Assembly (NCBI GenBank): GCA_947632535.1
Contig: CANRPR010000004.1
Location: 1-51,857 of the forward strand
Origin: an uncultured Clostridia bacterium
Lineage (GTDB): Bacteria > Bacillota > Clostridia > TANB77 > CAG-508
Length of the DNA: 51,857 nt
Reading direction: 5' to 3'
The position numbers and the translations under genes were made by a program. Numbering within the stretch: position 1 is the stretch's first letter; each line of letters starts with the position of its first letter. Shown piece after piece: positions 31,434 to 40,690 of the stretch. The notes below the pieces were generated by a model. It was not told where the DNA came from and did no database searches. It saw nothing but the letters and a program-made list of their open reading frames with translations.

Positions 31434-33831
31434 ATGAATAATAATATTGAACTTTTGTCACCTGCTGGTGATTTTGAATGTTTGAAAGCTGCTGTTCAAA
31501 ATGGTGCTAATGCTGTTTATCTTGGAGCCTCTTCTTTTAGTGCTAGAGCTAATGCAAAAAACTTCAATTTAGAAGAGTTAAAAGCTGCTATAGAATATGC
31601 TACTTTACGAAATGTAGCAGTTCATTTAACATTGAACACCTTAATAAAAAACGATGAATGGAACGATGTTATAGAACTTGCTATAAAGGCTTATGAATAT
31701 GGTGTTAGTGCTATTTTAGTACAAGATGTTGGTTTAGCAAAAGCTTTAATTTCTGCATTACCAGATCTACCTATTCATGCAAGTACCCAAATGACTATAC
31801 ACAATTTAGAAGGTGCAAAATTTGCTAAAGAAATGGGATTTTCTCGTGTTGTTCTAGCTCGTGAACTGTCAATAAATGAAATCCAATTTATTCATGCAAA
31901 TTGCGATATTGAGTTAGAAGCATTTATACATGGAGCATTATGTATTAGTTATTCTGGGCAATGTTTAATGTCTAGTTCTATTAACGCTCGTTCTCGGTAA
32001 TCGTGGAAAGTGTGCTCAAATTTGTAGACTTCCTTTTGAGTTAATTGATGAAAATGAAAAAACTATAGACAAAGGCCATCTACTAAGTCCAAAAGATTTA
32101 TGTGGATTAGAATATATACCTGCACTTATTGATGCTGGTGTTAATTCATTTAAAATAGAAGGTCGTATGAAAACTCCTGAATATGTAGCAATTGTAACTA
32201 AAATATACAGAAAATATATTGATTTAGCCTTATCTGGTGAAGAATATATTATTAATCCAGAAGATAAACAAGCTTTACTTCAAGTTTTCAATAGAGGTGG
32301 TTTTTCTTCAGGTCATTTAGGAAAAGATGCTAATACTGATTTAATTTTTAAGGATAAACCAGGCAATATGGGAATTTATATAGGAAATATCTCAGGCTAT
32401 AACCCAAATAAGGGATATATTACTGTAAATCTTAATAACACCGTCTGCCTTGGAGATACTATTGGCGTTGAACGAGAATCTTCAAAATATCATGTTTCTG
32501 AATTAATGGAAAAGAAGTCTAATATATTAAAAGCAGATTCTGGAATGTTAGTAAAAATTGGAAGGGTTAAAGGAAATATAAAACCTGGTGATAAAATTTT
32601 CAAATTAGAAGATAAGGAATTGTTTCACTCTGCAAGGCTTTCTTACAGTAAAGAAAACATTAGAATTCCACTTACCTGTACATTGAAAATTGAAAAGAAC
32701 AAACCTATACAAGCCATTCTATTTTATAAAGACGAAAAAGCAGTAGAACTAGTTTCTTCTATTATTCCAACAGAAGCACTGTCTGCTCCAATAACTAAAG
32801 AGCGTATTATGGTACAATTCTCAAAAACAGGTTCTACACCATTTGAATTTACCAAATTCAACATTACTTTAGATGATAATTTATATATTAATATATCAGA
32901 TTTAAATGAATTAAGAAGAATTTGTTTGGCAAAACTAGAAGAATATATCTTACAAAAAAGTAAAAGAACTTTTTCTAAAAAATCACCTTCATTATATAAA
33001 AAAGAAAAGGCTCCTATTACTCAAAATGTAAAGATTTCTCTGCTTTTGAACCAATTAGACACTAATACAAATTACTCTTTATTAGAAAATGTTGACTCTA
33101 TTTACATTCCTTTAAAATATTTTGCAGATTCAAAATTTTCTAATATTTTGAAGAATTTAGCTTCAAATCATAATTTGTACATATATATGCCAAACATTAT
33201 AAAAGCAAATTATAAAAACCTTTTTGTAAACAACATAGACGCTGCACTATCTAATTACAATATTAAGGGATTCGTACTTTCAAACATAAGTAATTTTGAA
33301 TTATTGCACAATTATAGAGAAAAATATAAATTCATAGGTAACTACACTCTTAATGTATTTAATAACAACTCTATTAAAGCCTTAAACGAATATGGTATAG
33401 ATAAAGTCACTCTATCATGTGAACTTTCAAAAACTGCAATACAGGATATATGTTGCTCTTGCTCTATCCCTACTGAATTAATAGTATATGGTAATATTCC
33501 AGTAATGACCACAGGTTACTGTTTTTTAGGAAATACAAATAAATGTTACCCAGAATGCAACACCTATTGTAAGCAACAACACCTATATTATTTAAAAGAC
33601 AAAATTGGTTTTAATTTTCAAATTATACCAGATAACATTCAAACAGTTACCACAATATACAATAGTAAAACTACTTCTATTGAATTTGCAGACATAAATC
33701 TAAACTCTGTTAGAATTGATATTTTAAATGAAAACATACTAGAAATTAATAACATTATTAACTCAGTAAAACAAGGCAACAGATTAACTGGTAACTCTTA
33801 CACAAATGGAAATTTATTTAGAGAAGTATAA
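31434..33831 (+). CDS. peptidase U32 family protein, split by +1 frameshift at CGG (31995-31997)
   Basis: ORF1 31434..32000 ends ...SSSINARSR*. Skipping C31995 gives ...SINARSGNRGKCAQICRLPFELIDENEKTIDKGHLLSPKDLCGL, the conserved U32 SGNRGxCAQ motif; merged product 798 aa with no other lesion. Confidence 0.9.
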
Positions 33832-33917
33832 CAATAAAATAGTAAATAAAAAATAAAATAGAGAATATTTTACTATAATAAATTAGTATATATTCTCTAT
33901 TTTAAACTAATCAAGTA

Positions 33918-34229
33918 TCACAATTGTCTAGCACTTAGCTTTATTATTAAATCCATGTTATCATCAGTAGCAGCTTTATTCCTTCTTATTGCTCCACATT
34001 TTTGGCACTTAAACACAATAACATATCCTTTTTTTGCATCTAATTCTACAGATACCGGCTCCAGCATTCCATGACATTCCTCTGCTCTATCACCTGGGTT
34101 AATATCCACATGTTTAGAATGCAAACAATATGGGCAATGATTTCTACATGTATAACCTAGTTTTTCAACCTTCTTGCCACAATTTTCACATACAAATCCC
34201 TCATCAATTTTAGTAAATCTACTTAACAT
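33918..34229 (-). CDS. RNHCP domain-containing zinc protein
   Basis: CENCGKKVEKLGYTCRNHCPYCLHSKHVD. Confidence 0.88.
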   Translation of the reverse strand: MLSRFTKIDEGFVCENCGKKVEKLGYTCRNHCPYCLHSKHVDINPGDRAEECHGMLEPVSVELDAKKGYVIVFKCQKCGAIRRNKAATDDNMDLIIKLSARQL

Positions 34230-34245
34230 TACTCCTCCTTGCCCA

Positions 34246-35871
34246 CTATCCTATAAACTCTCTTAATAACGATGTTCTTGGTATTTCGTCTGTTGGTATT
34301 GGTTTAAAATAAGATAACATTCTTATTAATCTAGTTGCCTCACTATACTCTGGCACTGTATTTGGTATATCTTTTAATAGTGGAATTGCATATTGTTTAA
34401 GAACTCCTAATTCATAAATTAGTGAAGAATTAAACATACTATCCGCTTCCTCTTGATAAGGAAAAATATTTTTCTCCTCTCCTCTATTTACAGAGTACCA
34501 TGTTTTTATGGTATGTTCTGCTGAATATCCTCTATATTGATTATCTCTCACAATTCTTCTTATTAGTCTTGTATCTGTTGTTGAAATACAATTATAATAA
34601 TCTATATTTAAGACAGTTAAATCACTAACATATATTTTATACTTTTGAGATTTTGATATAGCACTAGTCAATCTATCATTTAAACAATGTATGCCCTCTA
34701 TTACTAACACCTCGTCTGAAGACAATCTTAATTTATTTTCTTCGCTATATGTTTTTGTTCCTTTTTTAAAATCAAATGTTGGCATTAATACTTCTTCACC
34801 ATTTAATAGTTTTACTAAATGATCATTAAATAATTCAGTATCAAGTGCCTCTATACATTCAAAATCATAATTTCCAAACTCATCTTTTGGATTTTGACTT
34901 CTCTCCACAAAATAATTATCTACTGATATAGTAACTGGTTTTATTCCATTTAGCCTTAATTGAACCCCTAATCTATGTGCAAAAGTAGTTTTTCCAGAAG
35001 ATGATGGACCTGCAATTAAAACCATTTTTATGTTTCTATCTTTTACTATTTTATCTGCTAATTCTGCCATTTTCTTTTCATGCAATGCTTCTGACAATAC
35101 AATAGCATCCTTTGCATTATCTTTATCAACTTCTTGATTTAATTTATATACTGTATTTATTCCTAATAATTTGTAAATATCCTCATATTCATCTAAAGTC
35201 GCTGCTAATTTTTTTGTTTCTACAAATTCAGTCAATTCCCAAGGATTACTTCTATTAGGATACCTTACAATAAAACCATCACGATATTTTTCAACATCAA
35301 ACACTTTTATAATACCAGTTGAAATAGGCATTACTCCGAAAAAATAATTGAAATAATCTTCACAATAATACAATGAAGCCCCATATTTTTCTGCTACATC
35401 CATTTGTATTATTCCTCTCAATGTTTTTTCCTTTTTATAAAACTCTTTTGTTTCCTCTAGATTCATTTTTACTTTTTTAATTTCTAAATCTTGAGTCACA
35501 ATTTTCTTCATTTCATTTTTTACTTGTTCTAGCATTTCCTCTGTAACTTCCATATTATCTATTTCGCAAAACATTGCATTAGATAATTGATATTGTATTG
35601 TCAACAATGCATCAGGATATAGTCTACTTAAGGCTTTTGACATTATATACATTACCCCTCTAATATATATCCTAATTCCATCTTTATCCTTTAAATCTAT
35701 TAATTCTATTTTTGAATCTTGCTGAGGTTTTAAATTCAAACTTCTAACTTCATTATTACATTTACAAGCAATAATAGGCACCTGTGAATTTTGTATTTCA
35801 CTCTTTAGTGCCTCATATACAGTTGTATCTTCAGATATTTCTATTTTCCTATTTTCATATTCAATTATCAT
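34246..35871 (-). CDS. TGS/ThrRS-N-like domain fused to uridine kinase-like nucleoside kinase
   Basis: N-terminal TGS-like region; LIAGPSSSGKTTFAHRLGVQL Walker A; VIEGIHCLN. Confidence 0.88.
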   Translation of the reverse strand: MIIEYENRKIEISEDTTVYEALKSEIQNSQVPIIACKCNNEVRSLNLKPQQDSKIELIDLKDKDGIRIYIRGVMYIMSKALSRLYPDALLTIQYQLSNAMFCEIDNMEVTEEMLEQVKNEMKKIVTQDLEIKKVKMNLEETKEFYKKEKTLRGIIQMDVAEKYGASLYYCEDYFNYFFGVMPISTGIIKVFDVEKYRDGFIVRYPNRSNPWELTEFVETKKLAATLDEYEDIYKLLGINTVYKLNQEVDKDNAKDAIVLSEALHEKKMAELADKIVKDRNIKMVLIAGPSSSGKTTFAHRLGVQLRLNGIKPVTISVDNYFVERSQNPKDEFGNYDFECIEALDTELFNDHLVKLLNGEEVLMPTFDFKKGTKTYSEENKLRLSSDEVLVIEGIHCLNDRLTSAISKSQKYKIYVSDLTVLNIDYYNCISTTDTRLIRRIVRDNQYRGYSAEHTIKTWYSVNRGEEKNIFPYQEEADSMFNSSLIYELGVLKQYAIPLLKDIPNTVPEYSEATRLIRMLSYFKPIPTDEIPRTSLLREFIG

Positions 35872-36015
35872 AATTTTGTCCTTTCCTATCTTAATATATA
35901 TCTTAGTTTATACACTGATTTTAACATAGCTAATACATAAAATCAACTTATCATAGGTATATTTTTGTTAGTAATTGGATATACTTTTATTAACAATATC
36001 TAGGAGGTTGATTTT

Positions 36016-36198
36016 ATGAATTTACAAAGAGTACATGCTATTTTATCTAATAAGCAAAAAGTTGATGTTTTTTATAATGAAGATCCTGTATGGATTCAAG
36101 AAATAAAAGACAATGTTGCAACTATTGGATTTATTAATAGACCTGGAGAAAAAGACGTATATATAGAAGATTTATACGAAAGAAATTTATATAATTAA
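36016..36198 (+). CDS. SspH-like small acid-soluble spore protein
   Basis: MNLQRVHAILSNKQKVDVFYNEDPVWIQEI resembles H-type SASP; strong SD. Confidence 0.75.
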   Translation: MNLQRVHAILSNKQKVDVFYNEDPVWIQEIKDNVATIGFINRPGEKDVYIEDLYERNLYN

Positions 36199-36202
36199 AA
36201 TT

Positions 36203-36406
36203 TTATCTATTAAAATATAAAATTAATGTACCTATTATGGCTACAATAAAGCCTAATATTTTTAGACCACTACTAGCTTCATTTTGATCGCCAAATCCAA
36301 ATAATCTCTTAGTTAATCTTCGCGCATCAAATGCCATAATTACACCAAATAAAGTTAGAACAATTCCTATTATCATTAATATTATTTTTAACATATTCTT
36401 CAACAT
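36203..36406 (-). CDS. small two-TM membrane protein
   Basis: 67-aa hydrophobic ORF. Confidence 0.6.
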   Translation of the reverse strand: MLKNMLKIILMIIGIVLTLFGVIMAFDARRLTKRLFGFGDQNEASSGLKILGFIVAIIGTLILYFNR

Positions 36407-36470
36407 CCTTTTTTATTCATATCTATATATTACTGTTTTTATAAAATTTTGTCAATATATAAAAGAAGGG

Positions 36471-36491
36471 CCCTCACTATAAAAGTGAGGG
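36471..36491 (-). terminator. terminator overlapping the stop codon of the 36477..36815 ORF
   Basis: CCCTCACT-loop-AGTGAGGG followed by T-rich sequence on the minus strand. Confidence 0.7.
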
Positions 36492-36815
36492 ATTCTCCGG
36501 TGATTTCCACTTTTCGTTCTCAGAATCATGGAGATATTCAAGGATATTAGCAATATACCTTCTGCTAAATTCTTCTCGAGACTCTCCATCATGATGTTTA
36601 GGTTTGACGTAGAATACATTGTTTCTGTCCGTGCCGTTCCATTTACTTTCTGGAATGTACTTTCTCGTATTCCATGCATAACGGATTTGTTCAACTTGGT
36701 TAGATGTTAACTGCTCCAGTTTTATCCGATTATAGTACAAATCTACGATAAGTCCTGACCCAGGACAGCTAATATCAACTCCCAATACACGCATGTTTTC
36801 TAGAACATTATTCAT
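36477..36815 (-). CDS. hypothetical protein with atypical codon usage (possible recent acquisition)
   Basis: Long ORF with AGGAGG-type SD; GC-rich codons (CTG, CTC, GGC, ACG, CGG) unlike its neighbours. Confidence 0.6.
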   Translation of the reverse strand: MNNVLENMRVLGVDISCPGSGLIVDLYYNRIKLEQLTSNQVEQIRYAWNTRKYIPESKWNGTDRNNVFYVKPKHHDGESREEFSRRYIANILEYLHDSENEKWKSPENPSLL

Positions 36816-36968
36816 AGTTTCCTCCTTTACTCACCTCATTGCATGAGTACAACAGTATTTAGCTCTACTCGAACTATACTTATATTTTACCATATTTTAG
36901 CAAAAATTGCAACATTAATACTCAAAATAATCCACTTGCCGTCCCACTAATCAGTGTATCGAGAAAAA

Positions 36969-39017
36969 TTACAATTCTATTCCATCTATAAACTTATCTT
37001 GCAAAAATTTTCTCAACCTTTCATTTTCAGGTTTTTCTAATTTCGAATCCTCCTGCAAAAGCTGTATTGCTAAGCTTTGCACCATTTTCAAAATAGGCAT
37101 ATCTTCAAATAAATTTGCTATTTTAAACTCTGGTAGACCATGCTGCTTCGTTCCAAAGAATTCTCCTGATCCCCTTAATTCCAAATCTTTTTCTGATATA
37201 ATAAATCCATCATTCGTATCTTGCATTACTCTCATTCTTTGCCTTATTACATCAGAATTTCCTTGATATTTTAATATACAATACGATTTATATTCTCCTC
37301 TACCAACTCTACCTCTTAACTGATGTAATTGTGCAAGACCAAATCTTTCTGCATTTTCAATCACCATTATACTTGCATTTGGTACATTCACACCAACCTC
37401 AATTACAGTAGTTGAAATTAAAATATCTATACTACCATTTTTAAATTCCTCCATAATTGCATCTTTTTCTTTTGGTCGCATTTTTCCATGTAAGCACTCT
37501 ACTTTGTACTCTTTAAAGACCTCTTGTTTATATTTTTCTACCAATTCTGTTACAGATTTTGCATTAATCTCTTCATTTTCCTCTACTAATGGACACACAA
37601 TATATGCTTGTCTACCTTCATCAACCTGCTTTTTTACAAAATTATTTACTCGTTCTTCAAGCCCCTTTGAAACTGCAAATGTATCAATCTTTTTCCTGTT
37701 AGGTGGAAGTTCATCTATTATAGAAATATCCAAATCACCATATAAAATTAGTGCCAAAGTTCTTGGGATAGGAGTTGCTGTCATAACCAACACATCTGGA
37801 TTTTCGCCCTTCTGAGAAATTATTTTTCTTTGTCTTACCCCAAACCTATGTTGCTCATCCGTCACAACCAATCCTAAATTTTTAAACACAACATTTTCTT
37901 CCAAAATAGCATGTGTTCCTATTAATATATCTATTTCACCGTTTTTTAATTTCTCTAAAATATCTTCCTTCTTCTTTTTGCTTATCGCACCAACTAGCAA
38001 CTCACACTTTATTCCAAATTCCGATAAAATCTCAGTGAAACTCTCAAAATGCTGCGTTGCTAAAATCGCTGTTGGAGCCATAATTACCATTTGATAACCA
38101 CATTTTACTGCTTTATACGCAGCAATCATTGCCACAACCGTCTTTCCAGACCCAACATCTCCTTGTAAAAGCCTATTCATAGGTTTTTTACTTTCCATAT
38201 CACCATCAATTTCCTCTAAAACTCTAAGCTGTGCTTTTGTTAATCTAAAAGGTAAACTATTAATAACATCTGACATTTTTACATCTTTGCTAAACTCAAT
38301 TCCACATCTTTCAACCTTATATTTACTTTTTAAACTCAAAAGAGAAAGTTGCATACCAAGCAGTTCTTCGAAAACAAATCTTTTTCTTGCTATTTGAAAA
38401 TCCCTTAATTCATTTGGAAAATGAATTAGTCTAGTTGCAGTATTTATATCCAGCAAATTATATTTTTCAAGCAAATAATCTGGCAAGGTTTCGTCCAAGC
38501 TGTTATCCACCAATTTCAAAGCATTCTCCATAATTTGTCTAATGATATTTTGACTCAAACTATATGTCGAGGGATAAACCGGCACAATTTTTCCTGTATT
38601 TTTATTTTTTCCTTCTTCCTCAAAAACAGGAGAATTCATTCTAGCAGTTCCATCTTTTTTATCAATCTTTCCATAGAAATTATAAGTTTGTCCTAATTTC
38701 AATTTATCTTTCAAATATTTTTGATTAAACCATGTCAAAACCGCACTACCTGTATCATCTCTTACAATCAGTCTATACATTCGCATATTTCTTCTAGTTG
38801 GAATTTCAGTCATTTTCGACACAACGGTAGCACTAATTAATACTTCTTGTCCATCCATGCTATCCGCAATTTTAACAGGTTTGCTCCTATCCTCATAATC
38901 TCTTGGATAATAAGTAATTAAGTCCTGCAAAGTAAAAATTCCTAGTTTATTAAGTAAAGCAACCCTATTAGGTCCTACTCCTTTTATAAACTGTACATCT
39001 TGCTTCAAATTCAACAT
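36969..39017 (-). CDS. recG: ATP-dependent DNA helicase RecG
   Basis: RLLQGDVGSGKTVVAMIAAY; DEQHRFGVRQR; QLHQLRGRVGRG. Confidence 0.97.
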   Translation of the reverse strand: MLNLKQDVQFIKGVGPNRVALLNKLGIFTLQDLITYYPRDYEDRSKPVKIADSMDGQEVLISATVVSKMTEIPTRRNMRMYRLIVRDDTGSAVLTWFNQKYLKDKLKLGQTYNFYGKIDKKDGTARMNSPVFEEEGKNKNTGKIVPVYPSTYSLSQNIIRQIMENALKLVDNSLDETLPDYLLEKYNLLDINTATRLIHFPNELRDFQIARKRFVFEELLGMQLSLLSLKSKYKVERCGIEFSKDVKMSDVINSLPFRLTKAQLRVLEEIDGDMESKKPMNRLLQGDVGSGKTVVAMIAAYKAVKCGYQMVIMAPTAILATQHFESFTEILSEFGIKCELLVGAISKKKKEDILEKLKNGEIDILIGTHAILEENVVFKNLGLVVTDEQHRFGVRQRKIISQKGENPDVLVMTATPIPRTLALILYGDLDISIIDELPPNRKKIDTFAVSKGLEERVNNFVKKQVDEGRQAYIVCPLVEENEEINAKSVTELVEKYKQEVFKEYKVECLHGKMRPKEKDAIMEEFKNGSIDILISTTVIEVGVNVPNASIMVIENAERFGLAQLHQLRGRVGRGEYKSYCILKYQGNSDVIRQRMRVMQDTNDGFIISEKDLELRGSGEFFGTKQHGLPEFKIANLFEDMPILKMVQSLAIQLLQEDSKLEKPENERLRKFLQDKFIDGIEL

Positions 39018-39169
39018 ATCTTTTCTTCCTTTTTTACATTATTATTATATATATTATCAAACCTTCGTTTTTTGTGTCAATTAATTTTAAAAAAGTCTTG
39101 TTTTTTTTTGCAAGATGTGATAAACTATAACTTAGTCAGTTTATTACTTGATATAGGAGGTGCAATAAA

Positions 39170-39367
39170 ATGGCAAAATGTGCAGTTTGTGGCAAATCAC
39201 AAAATTGGGGAAATAAAATCAGTATAGCTCGTTCACATGTTAGTAGGAGAGCTACAAGAACATGGAAACCAAATTTAAGAAGAATAAAAGCAAATATTAA
39301 TGGCGAAACAAAAACTATATCAGTTTGCGCTAAATGTTTGCGCTCAGGAAAAGTTAAAAGAGCTTAA
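39170..39367 (+). CDS. rpmB: 50S ribosomal protein L28
   Basis: MAKCAVCGKSQNWGNKISIARSHVSRRATRTWKPNLRRI. Confidence 0.97.
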   Translation: MAKCAVCGKSQNWGNKISIARSHVSRRATRTWKPNLRRIKANINGETKTISVCAKCLRSGKVKRA

Positions 39368-39597
39368 CAAAATAAGACATATCTAGTTTAAAACTATGTT
39401 ATGTCTTATTTTTAACTTGTTTTTACTTGTAATAGAGAAGCGTCCCTAATTGGACAAAATGTCCAAAAAAGAACCGTCCCCATTTGGACAACACTTATTT
39501 TATACCAAATATCAATTTTACAAGTCCTCTCAAGCATTTTGGTACTTTTTTTACAACTATTTGCATATGTATCCACACCCCTTTATATTATCTTACT

Positions 39598-39744
39598 TTA
39601 ACATGAAAGCCAAATTAATCCTAATATTAATGAGATCGCACCAATTAATATTAGCCAACCAGTAATTGGAAGTAATATTACTAATAAAATACCCAAGCCC
39701 ATGCCCATTAAACAGACTCCACAGGTTTTTTTTAATATTCCCAA
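39598..39744 (-). CDS. 48-aa small membrane protein (TTG start), not in the ORF track
   Basis: LGILKKTCGVCLMGMGLGILLVILLPITGWLILIGAISLILGLIWLSC; GGAGGT SD upstream. Confidence 0.6.
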   Translation of the reverse strand: MGILKKTCGVCLMGMGLGILLVILLPITGWLILIGAISLILGLIWLSC

Positions 39745-39830
39745 TATTATTCTACCTCCAATTTTTAATTATTTATAGTTTATGATTAATATTATTATAT
39801 TAAATTATGTAAAAAAGGTGATTAACTATT

Positions 39831-40481
39831 ATGAAACTAACTAAAAAAGATGTTATAGATTTAATTGAATCATTAAAAATTGCATATCCAGATGCATGTT
39901 GTAGTTTGAATTTTGATACCCCATTTCAACTAGTTGTTGCAGTTATGCTGTCTGCACAATGTACTGACGAAAGGGTTAATAAAACCGTTCCATCTATATT
40001 TGCTAAATACTCTACTCCTGAAGATTTTGCTAATATAGATATTAGTGAATTGGAATGTTTAATACATCCATGTGGTTTTTATAAAAATAAGGCAAAAAAT
40101 TTAAAAGCATGTGCTCAAAAAATAGTAAATGATTTTAATGGAGTTGTTCCTGATACTATGGAAGAACTTACTAGTTTACCTGGAATTGGCAGAAAGAGTG
40201 CTAACGTTGTTATGTTAGATGCTTTTGGAATTGCCGAAGGTATCGCAATTGATACACACGCAAAAAGAATTTCCAATAGAATTGGTTTATCTAAACAAGT
40301 TGAACCAGAAAAAATTGAGCAAGATTTATTAAAAATTATTCCTAAAGAATATTTAAAAGATGTAAACCATCTTTTTGTATGGCACGGCAGAAATATTTGT
40401 GATGCTAGAAATCCAAAATGTGAAAAATGCCCTATAAACAAATATTGCGATTTTTATTTTGATTTAACAAATCCTGCATAA
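39831..40481 (+). CDS. nth: endonuclease III
   Basis: LPGIGRKSANVVMLDAFG; C-x6-CxxCxxxxxC Fe-S cluster. Confidence 0.96.
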   Translation: MKLTKKDVIDLIESLKIAYPDACCSLNFDTPFQLVVAVMLSAQCTDERVNKTVPSIFAKYSTPEDFANIDISELECLIHPCGFYKNKAKNLKACAQKIVNDFNGVVPDTMEELTSLPGIGRKSANVVMLDAFGIAEGIAIDTHAKRISNRIGLSKQVEPEKIEQDLLKIIPKEYLKDVNHLFVWHGRNICDARNPKCEKCPINKYCDFYFDLTNPA

Positions 40482-40523
40482 TTTCTATTATTTTATTCAT
40501 AATAATACTCAGAGGTGATTATT

Positions 40524-40661
40524 TTGACAAACATTAATTGCTCTGCAAATTGTGTTTATCAAAAGGAAGGTAAGTGCTGTTTCGAATCCATTTCTTCGCA
40601 AATTCTTTGTCCAAATAATACATGTGCTTACTTTATATCCTTAGAAAAACAAAAGAAGTAG
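40524..40661 (+). CDS. 45-aa Cys-rich small protein (TTG start), not in the ORF track
   Basis: LTNINCSANCVYQKEGKCCFESISSQILCPNNTCAYFISLEKQKK; SD AGAGGTGA. Confidence 0.7.
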   Translation: MTNINCSANCVYQKEGKCCFESISSQILCPNNTCAYFISLEKQKK

Positions 40662-40690
40662 TAAATTTAACTTACTACTTCTTTTTTGCG
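40655..40690. terminator. bidirectional terminator between convergent genes
   Basis: AAGAAGTAGTAAATTTAACTTACTACTTCTTTTTT. Confidence 0.75.

Noticed and set aside
36452-36694. 80-aa minus-strand ORF overlapping 36477..36815
   Set aside because: Alternative frame of the longer ORF, without a convincing SD; no sign of a real frameshift pair.
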